From: Anolis sagrei
Lineage: Eukaryota > Chordata > Lepidosauria > Squamata > Anolidae
Length of the DNA: 64,000 nucleotides
Direction: 5' to 3'
Assembly (NCBI RefSeq): GCF_037176765.1
Contig: NC_090023.1
Coordinates: 9,996,542-10,060,541 of the forward strand
Shown: one piece after another, positions 21,084 to 33,198 of the stretch
Position numbering within the stretch: position 1 is the first letter of the stretch
How the letters are laid out: every line of letters starts with the position of its first letter
Notes under the pieces: generated by a model
What the model was told of the DNA's origin: nothing
The model's database searches: none
The model's input: only the letters and a program-made list of their open reading frames with translations
Program-made: the position numbers and the translations under genes

Positions 21084-24062
21084 CTAGCCGTCCCCTGCCA
21101 GGTGTTGCTGTGGCCCAGTCTGTTGATCTGGAAAATAAAGTAACGAGAAAGTGTTGGTTTTTAATATATGTAATTTCTTTTTGCTTGTGGGTAAACATTA
21201 TTTCTTGCTGTTTCTTTGTCAGTGTTGAGATGGAGAGTGTCTGGTTTGCCCACCCTGGAACATGCAAGATATCATTGTTTGTGTCCTTTTTAAGGTCATA
21301 TGCCGCGGCAATAAGAGCCGCAAAGAAAACTTTCTTTGCGGCCACTATTGCGTCTGCAAAGAACCGTCCGGCTGAACTGTTCCGAGTTGTCAGAGGCCTT
21401 TTAAAACCCACCATTCAGGATGGGTGCCCTGATGACGCGGCAGCTCGCTGTGAAGCTTTTGCTCAGTTCTTTACAGACAAAGTCGCTTTGATCCGCTCTG
21501 GACTGGACACCATATTAACGGCAGTCTCTGAGGATGTAACACGAGCATCTGCTTGTCCGATTTTGATGGATTCATTTCAATTGGTTCAAACCGAGGATGT
21601 GGACAAGGTGCTTGGAGGAATGAGAGCTACCACATGCATCCTAGACCCCTGCCCATCCTGGCTTCTAAAGGAGGCCAGAGGGGGATTGGCCGAGTGGGTT
21701 AAGGTGGTGGTTAATGCCTCCCTTCGGGAAGGCATTTTCCCAGCCAGCTTAAAGCAAGCTGTGATAAAACCGCTGTTGAAGAAACCATCACTGGACCCCA
21801 CTCAATTGGTAAACTATCGGCCTGTTTCCAATCTTCCCTTTTTGGGCAAAGTCATGGAACGTGTGGTGGCCTCACAACTCCAGGCATTCTTGGTAGACAC
21901 GGATTATCTAGACCCGGCACAGTCTGGCTTTAGGCCGGGACACGGTACCGAGACAGCCTTGGTCGCCTTAGTGGATGATCTCCGTCGGGAGCTCGACAGG
22001 GGGAGTGTGTCCCTGTTGGTGCTACTCGACCTCTCAGCGGCCTTCGATACCGTCGACCACGGTATCCTTCTGGGACGCCTCGCGGGAATGGGTGGCTCCG
22101 GTCATTCCTCGAGGGTCGGTCTCAGAAGGTGTCACTGGGGGACTCCTGTTCTACCCCACAACCTTTGTTTTGTGGGGTTCCTCAGGGTTCAATACTGTCC
22201 CCCATGTTGTTTAACATCTACATGAAGCCGCTGGGCGAGATCATCCGGAGTTTCGGGGTGCGGTGTCATCTGTACGCAGATGATGTCCAGCTCTGTCACT
22301 CCTTCCCACCCGCTACTAAGGAGGCTGTCGAGGTCCTGAACCGGTGCTTGGCCGCTGTGACGGTCTGGATGGGGGCGAACAAATTGAAATTGAATCCAGA
22401 CAAGACAGAGGTACTCCTGGTCAGTCGCAGGGCCGAACAGGGTATAGGGTTACAGCCTGTGTTAGACGGGGTCGCACTCCCCCTGAAGACACAGGTTCGC
22501 AGTTTGGGTGTGATCCTGGACTCATCGCTGAGCCTGGATCCCCAGGTTTCGGCGGTGACCAGGGGAGCATTCGCACAGTTAAGACTCGTGCGCCAACTGC
22601 GACCGTACCTTGGGAAGTCTGACTTGGCCACGGTAGTCCACGCTCTGGTTACATCCCGCCTTGACTACTGCAACGCTCTCTACGTGGGGTTGCCTTTGAA
22701 GACGGCCCGGAAGCTCCAATTAGTCCAACGGGCGGCAGCCATGGTATTAACAGGAGCAGGGCGCAGGGAGCATACAACTCCTCTGCTGTACCAGCTCCAC
22801 TGGCTACCGATTAGCTACCGAGCCCAATTCAAAGTGCTGGCTTTGACCTTTAAAGCCCTAAACGGTTCTGGCCCTACATACCTATCCGAACGTATCTCGG
22901 CCTATCAGCCCACCAGGACCCTAAGATCTTCAGGAGAAGCCCTTCTCTCCATCCCGCCTGCTTCACAAGTGCGGCTTGCGGGAACGAGAGATAGGGCCTT
23001 TTCTGTGGTGGCCCCCCGGCTTTGGAATGCCCTCCCTACTGAAATAAGATCAGCCACCTCGCTAATGGCATTTCAGAAAAAACTGAAAACTTGGATGTTC
23101 GAGCAAGTTTTCAACTAATTCCGATGTGATGATGTTTTGATCATGGACTAGCAATCAAGGATAACGAATTGGATTACGACTTTAACTATGAGATGTTCCG
23201 GTCTGTATTGGTGGCCCAATACTATGTATGTATATATATGTATTTTTATATTTTATTTTATATTTTTAAAGTGAATATTGTATTTTTAAATATGTTGTAA
23301 ACCGCAATGAGTCGCCGCACAGGCTGAGATATTAGCGGTATACAAGTGTACTAAATAAATAAATAAATAAATAAATCATTGTCCTTCTTTAAGGGTCTCT
23401 TTCAAATCTATGATACTATATCTCTCTGTGTGTGAATCATATATATCTCTATGGCTGGATGGCTCTTTGTCAGGAGGGCTTTGATTATGTTTTCTTGCCC
23501 TGGTGAAGGGAGTTGGACTGGAAGGCCAACTTCTTTTGGTCATCATGGAGGTTCTGTGTGGGAAGTTTGCCCCAATTCTGTCATTGGTGGGATTCAGAAT
23601 GCTCTTTGATTGTAGGTGAACTATAAATCCCAGTAACTACAACTCCCAAATATCAAGGTCAATTTCCCCCAAACTCCACTAGTGTTCACATTTGGGCATA
23701 TTGAGTATTTGTGCCAAGTTTGGTCCAGAGCCTTCATTGTTTGAGTCCACAGTGCTCTCTGGATGTAGGTGAACTACAACTCCCAAACTCAAGGTCAATG
23801 CCCACCAAACCCTTCTAGTGTTTCCTGTTGGTCATTGGAGTCCTGTATGTCACATCTGTTTCAATTCCATCACTGGTGGAGTTCAGAATGCTCTTGTATT
23901 GTAGGTGAACTATAAATCCCAGCAACTACAAAATCATTTTTTGAGTGGTGGTCACTCCTTGTGTTAGTAGGTGTCTTGTGGCCAAATTTGGCAGCAATTC
24001 GTCCAGTGGTTTTTGAGTTATGTTAATCCCACAAACGAACATTACATTTTAATTTATATAGA
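21084..24062 (-). mobile_element. Helitron split by an L2 LINE
   Basis: Minus-strand 3' end is CTAG at 21084-21087 behind a GGCCACAGCAAC...GGCAGG hairpin. The 5' end is TC at 24062. The outer part (21084-21298, 23376-24062) matches the Helitron copy at 56009-56752 and the 3' end at 57310-57650. The ~2-kb L2 interrupts it near 'cattgtccttctttaa'. Confidence 0.7.
21299..23375 (+). mobile_element. L2 LINE with most of the reverse transcriptase, frameshifted
   Basis: Two overlapping frames (to 22225, then 22129-23118) give RT motifs in order: LVNYRPVSNLPFLGKVMERV, SGFRPGHGTETAL, LLVLLDLSAAFDTVDHGILL, CGVPQGSILSPMLFNIYM and CHLYADDVQL with the catalytic YADD. The thumb and C-terminal domain run to LKTWMFEQVFN. 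A short loss near 22100, between the FDTVDH block and the PQGS block, shifts the frame, so the copy is dead. The 3' tail has 'gtaaaccgcaatgagtcgcc' and ends in (AAAT)n at 23353-23376. The endonuclease half is missing (5' truncated). The most complete LINE in the window. Confidence 0.9.
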
Positions 24063-24065
24063 TTA

Positions 24066-24742
24066 CTAGCTGTACCCGCCACGCGTTGCTGTGGCCAACT
24101 TTCTCTCTTTCTCTCCTTTTCCTCCTTCCTTCACTCCCTCTTTCCTTCTTTCCTTCCCCTCTTTCCTCCTCTTATTCCTTCCTTCTCTATCTCTTTCCTT
24201 CCTTCCCCCTTTTTCTTTCTCTTCTGCTGTCTCTTTTCTTCCTTCTCTCTTTCCTTCTTTCCTTCCCTCCCTCTTTCTCTACATGTTTCCCTCTTCCTTC
24301 ACTCCCTCTTTCCTTCCTTCTTTCTTTTTTCTTTCCTTCTCCCCTTTCTTCCTTCTCTAACTTTCCTTTCTTCCCCCTTTTTCTTTCCCTCCCTCTTTCT
24401 CTCCTTCCTTCCTTCTCTACCTCTTTCCTTCCTTCTCTTTGCTTCCATGCTTCCTTCTCCCTTTCCTTCTTTCTTTTCCTCCCTCTTTCTTTTCTTTCTT
24501 TCTTTCTTTTCTCCCCTTCCCTCCCTTTCTTCCCTTTTTTCTGTATTGCCATTTAGCTTTTCGTCATTTAGCTTTTGGGGGCTTTTTAAGTCCCTTCTGC
24601 TGTGTTTTTCAGTGTTTTTATGAGTGAAGGACATACATTGGGTGGTTAGGTGTCTTGTGTCCAAATTTGGTGGCAATTCCCCCAATGGTTTTTGAGTTTT
24701 GTTAATCCCACAAACGAACATTACATTTTTATTTAGATATAG

Positions 24743-24743
<1 letters not shown>
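24066..24743 (-). mobile_element. Helitron with interior polypyrimidine expansion
   Basis: CTAG at 24066-24069 with hairpin text 'cgccacgcgttgctgtggcc', and a TC 5' start at 24743. Between them, 24100-24545 is almost pure C/T on the plus strand. Then come 'ttctgctgtgtttttcagtg' and the standard Helitron 5' region. Confidence 0.7.
24100..24545 (+). repeat. (CCTT)n-type polypyrimidine tract
   Basis: About 445 bases of CCTT/CTTT/CCCT variants with few purines, giving poly-Leu/Ser/Phe open frames in several phases. The mirror-symmetric pyrimidine run could form triplex (H-)DNA. Confidence 0.9.
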
Positions 24744-24776
<33 letters not shown>

Positions 24777-24808
24777 TTGAGTATATATAAAATAAGTCTG
24801 GAGGCTGC

Positions 24809-25000
24809 AAGGGTGCATCTACACTGCAAAATAAATGCAGTTTGATGCCACTTTAACTGCCATGGCTGGATGCTATGTTTTATTCTGCTAAACAGTATTG
24901 GACCTTATCAGACTCCAGTTCCTATGACTCCATGACATTGAACCATGGCATTTAAAGTGCTGTCAAACTGTATTGATATGACAGTATAGATGCACCTTAA
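24809..25000. repeat. Palindromic MITE of the 'gtgtagatgcaccct' family, complete
   Basis: Both ends visible: 'agggtgcatctacactgc' and 'acagtatagatgcacct', with matching inner arms ('ccactttaactgccatgg' / 'ccatggcatttaaagtg'). Confidence 0.75.
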
Positions 25001-25339
25001 CTCCCAGGAGAGACTGAACTGAGTATTAGATGTACTGTGTATGTCTAGGAATGCATGCTCAAGGTTCCTCATAAAGACTCAATCTGTAAAAATGCCAGAG
25101 CTTAGAGTTAATATGACTGTTCCCATGCCGCAAAGATAAGCAGAAAGGGTTGCCAGAGGCTGGGTGTGACCTGGTGTAAACAGTATCTGCAAAATCAGTA
25201 TCAAGTGAGGCAGAGCAAGGGAAGCTTCGGTCACTTTGCTATTCTGTACTACAGCTCTCACAATCCCTTATCACTGGTCATGTTAAGTGAAGTTGATGGG
25301 AGTTGTAGTCTAAACCATCTGCAGGAGAGGAAGTGTCCA

Positions 25340-25562
25340 TAATCTAGCAGTAGGTTGTTGTGTCTCTCGAACTTATGGAGAACCTAAGGCAAACCGATCA
25401 TGAGACTTCCTTGGCAAGATATGTTCAGAGGAGGTTTGCTTTCGCCTTCCTCTGAGGCTGAGAGAGTGTGACTTGCCCAAGTTGGTTTCCATGGCCAAGT
25501 GGGGATTTGAACCCTGAACTCCAGTGTGCAGATACAACACCGAAACCACTACACCACACTGG
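25340..25562 (-). mobile_element. Squamate tRNA-derived SINE with BovB-like end
   Basis: Minus-strand head CCAGTGTGGTGTAGTGG, B box GGGTTCAAATCC, then 'gaggaaggcgaaagcaaacc' and the end 'catgatcggtttgccttagg'. Resembles the Sauria/Squam SINE group. Confidence 0.75.
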
Positions 25563-25574
25563 TAAGAATCTTAT

Positions 25575-25670
25575 AGCTTTCCATATATTATTGGATTGGA
25601 ACTCCCAGCAGCCCTAGGAAGCAAGTTGAGGAAGGCTGGGAGTTGCAATCCAACAACATATGGATGCTGA
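25575..25670. repeat. Short palindromic MITE
   Basis: 'tccatatattattggattgg' and 'caatccaacaacatatgga' are inverted, around 'actcccagcagccctagg'. Confidence 0.55.
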
Positions 25671-25895
25671 ACTGCAAAGGCGATTAACGTCTCTGGGTCC
25701 GACAATGTGACTGTATGGTCAACATCTGCCAAAAGTTGCATTGAAGGATCTAGGGTGCATCTACATTGTAGAATTAATGCAGTTTGACACCACTTTAACT
25801 TCCATGTCTAAATGCTATGGAAGTTGTAGTTTCACAAGGTCTTTATTAGCCGTCTCTGCCAAAGAGTGCTGGTGCCTCACCGAACTATTAGTGCC

Positions 25896-27232
25896 TGTGC
25901 CGTTACACCCAGACGTTATAAAAATAAACTAAGATGTGCTGTTCTCTATGTCTGAGCGAACTGCTAGTGTCTTTCTTTAGAAGTTTGAGACATTCAGCAA
26001 CTGAGACTATTAAAGGCTTTTGAACATCAAAAAAGGAATATTTATTCTTCAAAGTCCTTGCAGACTTGGCACTGTTCATCAAGGTTACAAACAGAACAGT
26101 CAATTGGTGAAGCAATAGAGATGATCTTTCTTTCCTTGAGTTACTAAGGTAACCTTTCCCCAAAATGGCAGATAAGATTCTGGAATCTTTCACCCTAACC
26201 CTGAGCTGCTATGGTTCAGAAAAAAAGCAGGTTTTTTCCCCTATCTATAGCTCAAGGTTAGCTTTGGAGATGAAGTAATGCTCAATATCTCAATACTAAA
26301 TTTATCTATCTATGACTCAATCTTACTCAATATTTATCTATAGTATCTCAATCTATATCTGTTTCTCAATATCTATCTATAATATCTCAATCTTCAATAG
26401 TCTTAATAGTATTTACAATTATTCTCCCAGAGCTATCCTGACTAACCACCAGCACATTTGAAGTTAGGTTCTTGTAGGTTTTTTCGGGCTATAGGGCCAT
26501 GTTCTAGAGGCATTTCTCCTGACGTTTCGCCTGCATCTATGGCAAGCATCCTCAGAGGTAGTGAGGTCTGTTGGAACTAGGAAAATGGGTTATATATCTG
26601 TGGAATGACCAGGGTGGGACAAAGAGCTCTCTGCTGAAGCTAGGTGTGAATGTTTCAGCTGACCACCTTCATTAGCATTTGAAGGCCTGGCTCAGCCTGG
26701 GAAAATGTTCTGTTGAGAGGTGTTAAGATGTGCCTGGTTGTTTCCCCTCTGTTGTTTTGCTGTTGTAATTTTAGAGTTTTTTTAATACTGGTAGCCAGAT
26801 TTTGTTCATTTTCATGGTCTCCTCCTTTCTGTTGAAATTGTCCACATGCTTGTGGATTTCAATGGCTTCTCTGTGTAGTCTGACATGGTGGTTGTTGGTG
26901 TGGTCCAGCATGTCTGTGTTCTCAAATAATATGCTGTGTCCAGGCTGGTTCATCAGGTGCTCTGCTATGGCTGACTTCTCTGGTTCCTTCTCTAACTAAC
27001 GAGGCAGGGGAGATTCCAAAATGGAGATCTCTTCCCTGGGAGAAAGGGCGGTCTCTAAACCCAAAAAGATACCTTCTAAGGCTGCAAAAGGCCTACAGAC
27101 TGGTTTTCCAGCCTCTGAAACTGTTAACTTTCAGGGCTCTGCAGAGCTGCAGCATCCCTGGGAAAAATGCAAGGGGAAGCAACTTCAAGCAACTGTAAGG
27201 TAAAGCAAACCAGCCTCCTGGGAGACGGAACA
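25896..27232 (-). mobile_element. Solo LTR (fossil), interrupted by a Penelope piece
   Basis: Starts TG, ends CA, and is flanked by the 5-bp duplication GTGCC (25891-25895, 27233-27237 counting the shared bases). Without the ~530-bp Penelope insertion it is about 800 bp. No internal retroviral region remains. Family unknown; it does not match the LTRs at 28753. Orientation is inferred from an AATAAA on the minus strand. Confidence 0.6.
26463..26995 (-). mobile_element. Penelope-like element, terminal region joined to coding end
   Basis: Continuous from 'gttcttgtaggttttttcgg' through the untranslated tail into minus-strand coding sequence with AEHLMNQPGHSILFENTDML and NNHHVRLHREAIEIHKHVDN. 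This link identifies the many shorter 'ttttttcgggctatat' fragments as Penelope-like ends. 5' truncated fossil. Confidence 0.8.
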
Positions 27233-27365
27233 GTGCCATAATTTCATAGCAATGAGCCATGACAGTTAAAGTGGTGTCAAACTGCATTAATTCTATAGTG
27301 TACATGCACCGATAGAGATCTCTACTCTCAATGAAGAGGGAGGGCTGGCTGTATTGGCTTTTCTG

Positions 27366-28034
27366 CTACCACCAAGTGAAGGCAAACTTGTAGAAAAAGT
27401 CACTGGATCTGAAGCGGAAGCCCTTCTCCATGGTATAGGCTTGGAAAGTGATCTGGTAACCTTTGGCTTCTATGTCCATTTTGATGCAGTCCAGCAGATC
27501 GGAGATGCTGGGTGAAGCATTCCAGGGACCAAACCTGACCACGGATTTCTTATACGTGTCCAAACTATTGAAGGTGTCTTGGCACCGGGCGAGGTCCTCC
27601 TCCGTCTTCACCGCACAGACCATGACGTTGGATTGGCGGGCGGCCACTGCTTCGGCCCGGGCGATGCGGATCATCAGCTCAATGTTCTCAGTGTAGCTGG
27701 GAACCCGGGCGAGGAACTGTTTCCTGGCCACCAGCTCCCCGAAGATCGGAGGGGAATCCTCCAGCTGCTTGATCAACGGCTCGATGTCGTAGAAGAGGGC
27801 TTCCTTGTAGACCTCTTGGACGCATTGATTGGGAACCTGGTTGCTCCGCAAGTATTCCAAGATGTATTTGAAATAGGTGCCAGGACGGTCGATGAAGTAC
27901 CTCCCTTTGGAGTCAGTGCGAAGTTTGGACTGGCCGCCGGCAAACATCTCAGCCAGTTTGGAGCCAGGATGTTTCTTCAAGGTGCTCAAGGTGGTCGTGA
28001 AGATCTCCCCGCCGACATTCAGGTCTACAATTTG
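27366..28034 (-). CDS. KCTD14: BTB/POZ (T1) domain protein KCTD14, main coding exon
   Basis: 222 codons and a TAG stop. The acceptor is a long pyrimidine run ending TTTTGCAG. The BTB/T1 fold covers roughly residues 21-125 of the joined protein: QIVDLNVGGEIFTTTLSTLK, FIDRPGTYFKYILEYLRSNQ, FYDIEPLIKQLED. The rest follows human KCTD14, with GELVARKQFLARVPSYTEN, ELMIRIARAEAVAARQS, VVRFGPWNASPS and the closing FAFTWW. KCTD proteins form oligomers through this domain and some act as Cullin-3 adaptors. The role of KCTD14 is poorly known and no ligase claim is made from sequence. No break seen. Its place next to INTS4 agrees with human synteny. Long plus-strand frames here are antisense shadows. Confidence 0.95.
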   Translation of the reverse strand, partial: QIVDLNVGGEIFTTTLSTLKKHPGSKLAEMFAGGQSKLRTDSKGRYFIDRPGTYFKYILEYLRSNQVPNQCVQEVYKEALFYDIEPLIKQLEDSPPIFGELVARKQFLARVPSYTENIELMIRIARAEAVAARQSNVMVCAVKTEEDLARCQDTFNSLDTYKKSVVRFGPWNASPSISDLLDCIKMDIEAKGYQITFQAYTMEKGFRFRSSDFFYKFAFTWW

Positions 28035-28752
28035 CTGCAAAACAAAAGGAAGGAGGGAATAACATAGATTAGATTTAAATATGGAGAGGAATAGTAGTGC
28101 GCAGCAGTGAACATTGGCATATTCAACTTGTGGTTTGCAAAGACCCCTAGATGCCTTTCACATGGGTGTGATCCTGGATTCATCGCTGAGCCTGGAGCCC
28201 CAGGTCTCGGCGGTGACCAGGGGAGCATTTACACAGCTAAGGCTCGTGCGTCAGCTGCGCCCATACCTTGGGAAGTCTGACTTGGCCACGGTAGTCCACG
28301 CTCTGGTTACATCCCGTTTAGACTACTGCAACGCTCTCTACGTGGGGTTGCCCTTGAAAACGGCCCGGAAGCTTCAATTGGTCCAACGGTCGGCAGCCAT
28401 GATACTAACAGGAGCGGGACGCAGGGAGCATACAACCCCCTTGTTGTACCAGCTCCACTGGCTGCCGATCTGCTACCGGGCTCAATTCAAGGTGCTGGTG
28501 CTGGCCTATAAAGCCCTAAACGGTTCCGGCCCAAGATACCTATCCAACCGCATCTCGACCTATGAGCCCACCACGACTTTGAGATCTTCCGGGGAGGCCC
28601 TGCTCTCGATCCCGCCTGCTTCACAAGCACGGCTGGCGGGGACGAGAGATAGGGCCTTCTCGGTGGTGGCTCCTCGGCTGTGGAACATTCTTCCCGCGGA
28701 CATTAGACTGGCTCCTTCCCTGATGATATTCCGCAGGAAATTAAAGACTTGG

Positions 28753-29559
28753 TGTAAAGAACCTCCGACAATGCTAATTAAACTGCCACCAAAATGTATA
28801 GAGACTCTGGTCTTAAAGTCTCTGTTTGTGTTGTGAGGTAATTTTGGTAGAGTGGATGCACAGAACGTAAAATTAAAGGAGATGAGGCAGTTTTAAAAAC
28901 AAAGAGAACAAGTTTATTTTTAAACAAAGCGAATGGTTGCAATATTGAAGATGTTAAGCTTGGCATATACTTGATGGTTACAATATGAAGATGTTAAGCT
29001 TGGCATATACTTGATGGTTACAATATGACTTGGTTGCGATACAATTCAGACTTTTGATGTTACAACTTTTAAACTCTTGCTGTAGTGAAGCGCTTTATTA
29101 TTCAGTGTTCCCTGCTGTGAATATTCTCACTGTTTGATCTATTCCTGATCAAATAACAGTGATCTCCAGTCTTCCACCGACTGGAGATCCTAAAAAGCCT
29201 CTGTTAGTTCTTTTTAACTAAAGCAATCTAACGAGGTTTCCCCCTTCAGCTCCCTAGCTGAAGAAATATTCACGAACACTAAAAACTAATACACTTCTTC
29301 ACTCCTCAGAGTCTCTTCCCTGACTCTGCTACTCTCTCAGAGTCCCTATCTGACTCTGCTACTCTCTCAGGGTCTCTTCCTCCTGACTGAACTTAACTGT
29401 CACTTTCGAAAACCTTTTTCTCTCTAAGCTCCTCCCACCTCCTCTTCTGCCTTGTTTCCATGGCAACACATCTCTCACAGCTAGGCCGCTCCAGCCATAG
29501 GCAACCAATGTAAAACATAAATACAGTTATAAACACCTTATAATGAACACTTCTGTACA
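28753..29559 (-). repeat. LTR (3' copy) of the Gmr1-like element
   Basis: 807 bp, starting TGTAAAGAACCTCC on the plus strand and ending CTTCTGTACA. AATAAA is present on the minus strand. An internal 'gaagatgttaagcttggcat' unit is doubled. Confidence 0.93.
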
Positions 29560-32500
29560 CCTTCCCCCCCAGAAAAATTATTTTTGGACCATTCTCAATC
29601 CCGGAATGGCAAAAATAATTCTACATATTATCCAACAATATATACATACACAACATTTCTGAAAGGCAAACATATTATGGTTAAATACATTACAATTGCA
29701 CATACATACAAACCTTTAACCTTACGAAATTCTAGATAAGGCGTCTGCAACTATATTCCGTTTACCTGAAACATGTTTAATTTCAAATGTAAAATCCTGT
29801 AAACATAAACTCCATCTCAACAATTTGTTATTCGTACCTTTCACATTATCTAGCCATTTTCAATTGTTGACATACTATATTCCTCAGAATGTCATTTTTT
29901 ACTTAAAAACAAAATAGGTCTGTCCTCACCCTCTACATCTAACTCCTTTTCAATACACTCATTAATTCTCCCCGTGACCCTGTAGGGTGGAGATACTATA
30001 GGAGTTGCATCACCGGTGTTTATTTGATGCTGGACTCCCTGGACTTTCCCTGGCAAATCTGAAAATATGTCTTTATATTTACTCAAAACTTCCACAACCT
30101 CTCTTCGCTGTGGTTGGGACAATTCTATGTTCATTTCTACTCGATCCAAATTTTTGTACTGTTCACGATCACCCTCCCAAAAAGAAAAGGGACCGGATTC
30201 TTCTTCCGAAACAACAAAACATACATTAGCAGACCTTCCAACATAAGGCTTTAACATGTTTACATGTACTCTTCTTTCTACATTGGAATGTTCATCATAA
30301 ATATCATAGTTTATTTGGTTGTGCTTCCTGGTGATCTTCCAGGGTCCCAACCAATCCAATTGAAGTTTGTTGGTTTTGTTGGGAGATAAAAATAAAACTT
30401 CATCTCCGATGTTGAAGATCTTTGGTTTAGCAGTAGAATCATAATAGTCTTTTTGTCTCTGCTGAGCCGCAAGCAAATGTTCTTGTGCAATGTCCCTAGC
30501 TAGTTGCATTGTTGCTTGAAGATCTTTTAAATACTCCGACACTGGAACTGGATCTGTTGCTGGACTTTCCTCCCAATATTCCTTTATCAGGTCTAATGGA
30601 CCACGAGCTTTCCTTCCATATAGCAATTCAAATGGACTGTAGCCAGTACTGTCATGAGGGACGGTCCTGTAGGCGAATAACAGTTGTTGCAATTTGACGT
30701 CCCAGTCGTATGGCTTCTTTTGACTGTAAGACTTTATCATTTTGACTAAAGTCTTGTTCATATTTTCAACTAGTCCATTTGTCTGTGGGTGGTAAGCTGT
30801 TGAAGTCAGGTGTCTGATTCCACATAACTCAAGCAATTTTGACATAAGTCTGGAAGTAAATTGGGTTCCCAAATCCGAAACCAATTCTCTAGGATAACCA
30901 GTTCTTCCCCAAATAGATAACAGTGCATTTGCAATCGTTGTTGTCTCGATGTTAGTTAGAGCTACAGCCTCTGGATATCTTGTGGCGTAGTCAATCATGG
31001 TTAAAATGTATCTGTAACCACGTCTGCTTGGCTTACAAAGAGGACCCACTATGTCAATGCCCACTCTGTAAAATGGTTCTCCAATTATCGGCATAGGGAT
31101 CATAGGAGCTTTAATTTTATCCCTTCCACTACTCAATCTTTGGCAGATATCACAAGACTGGCAAAACTCTTTGATCTTCTGGAATATGCCAGGCCAATAA
31201 AAGTTCTTAGTGATTCTCTTTGTGGTTTTCCTCACACCCAAATGTCCACCTTGAGGGTTTTCGTGTGCCACCCTCATCAGCTGTTCTCTAAAACTTTGAG
31301 GCACTACAATTTGATTACATGTCACTGATCCTTCTGTTGATTTCACATTTCTGGTTTCTCTATATAAGACACCATTCTTTAACACAAACTCGGAGGGCTG
31401 TCCTTTTGCCGATACTGTGGGGTTTTGAGCCAAAGCGAATAGAGGTCTCAGAGATTCATTGGCTCCTTGTTCCCGCCGAATTTCCTCAACTCCTCCCGTC
31501 TTCTTAACAAGCTCAGCAACCGTAGCGCTGGATTCCGGACTCTCATCCCCATCCTGTTGTATGGCAAAACACATGGCTTTTTGATCAGGGCTTCTGTTAT
31601 TATATTCTTCCTCCTCACACGTCATCCTCCAGTTTTCAATCTTCTTAGCCAGATCATTTCCAATTAAACATCTGTATGGTATGTCAGGACTGACTGCAAA
31701 ATCCCACATACCCTTCCATCCTCCATATTCTATTGGCAAAGTCACCACTGCTGTTGGTATCGCAGGTCCCAAACCTTTTAATCTTATTTCAGAGGTAGGC
31801 CGCTGAAATTTCTGAGGTATTATTTCTGGATGTACTATACATACTTCAGAGCCTGTATCTCGAAGTCCTTTCATGTCCTTGTTGTCAATGGAAATGGATT
31901 CTAAGTAATCTTTAGATGGGCTGTTTGACAAGATGAACAAACATTGTTTCTCTTGAGGCTCTGAATCTGAACTCTCCTTTGACAAAGTATCTGGTTCTGC
32001 CTTTTGTGTTTCTTTTACTTTATTCACAAAGAGGGTTGTTTTCTCTTTTCTTAACAGGGGACATTGATACTTTATATGGTTCCATTTTCCACACTGGAAG
32101 CACCTTCTTTTTCCCTCAGGAGCAGTTTGTCTTGTTACACCCTGCCTCCTCCAGATGGTGTTTTCTATGTCAGAACCCTTTTCTTGCTGTGGGCGCGTTT
32201 GTTGTTGATAAAATGGCTGCCTGTTTGTTCTTTTATCACTTGGCAGATCTTCCCTTTTGAATCCTTCTTTTAGGGTAATTATTTGATCTACCATAATCGC
32301 TGCCTCTACAATAGTGGATGGTTTGCGATCCTGAATCACCCAGCGAATATCATAAGGCACTAATTGAAAAAATTGTTCCAGCTTTAAAAGTTCTCTCAGC
32401 TGTTGGTAATCTTCCACCTCAGACGTCCTTAGCCAACTATCGAACAGTTGAGACAATTTAGAGGCCACCTGAGCAAAACTTTGGGTTTTATCTCTCTTTA

Positions 32501-33198
32501 GGGTCCTGAACTTAAATCTGTAGTATTCAGGAGTTAATCGAAACTCTTGTTGAATCTGTTTCTTAAACAGATCATAATCTCCATAAGACTCCTCAGGCAT
32601 TTGTCCATAAATTTGTAAGAGCTTTCCACTTATCTGAGGCCTTAGGTATGTCATCCATTTTTCCTTAGCAACCCCAAAATCTCTACAACATCTCTCAAAT
32701 GAGATTAGAAATTTCTCTGGATCGTCGTCCTTGGTAAATTTAGGGAATTTCTTCATCAAATCTGGGGTATCCACTCCAGATTTCCCTTCCTGGATGTCAC
32801 TGGATGTTTGAGACAAAGCCAATCTTTGCTTCTGCAGCTCAAATTCCATTCTCTTCAATTCTAACTCCTGTTCTCTCTCTTTTTGTCTTTCTTTTGCCTC
32901 CATCTCCAGTTCTCTCTCTCTTTGTCTTTCTTCAAATTCTCTTTGTTTCGCCTCTCTCTCCATCTCCAATCGTTTCATCTCTAGTTTGTACTTATAAATC
33001 ATTTCTGACATAGGCACTGGCTCTGTTTCTGCTTCAGAGCCCGAACTTCCTTCTTGGTCTCCCTCTGTTTCCTCAGCAAGCTTCCTCTGTCGCCTGGTAG
33101 CCATATTCCAATAACTTTTACCTCACAACTTATTCCTAAAATAATCTTAAGGCACTCGATCAGTTGTTAAACGTATCCCGTCGTCTGCCACCAAAAAT

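Larger units (their letters stand above)
25748..27315. repeat. Palindromic MITE split by a solo LTR
   Basis: MITE halves 25748-25895 ('agggtgcatctacattgtag') and 27233-27315 ('tagtgtacatgcaccg') flank an LTR-like insertion with a 5-bp duplication. Confidence 0.7.

Noticed and set aside
24086-24556. 156-codon plus frame rich in Ser, Phe and Leu
   Set aside because: It is the reading of a polypyrimidine tract; all three phases are open for the same reason.
27579-28067. 162-codon plus frame opposite KCTD14
   Set aside because: Antisense shadow of the GC-rich KCTD14 exon, which has the recognisable BTB sequence and a proper acceptor.
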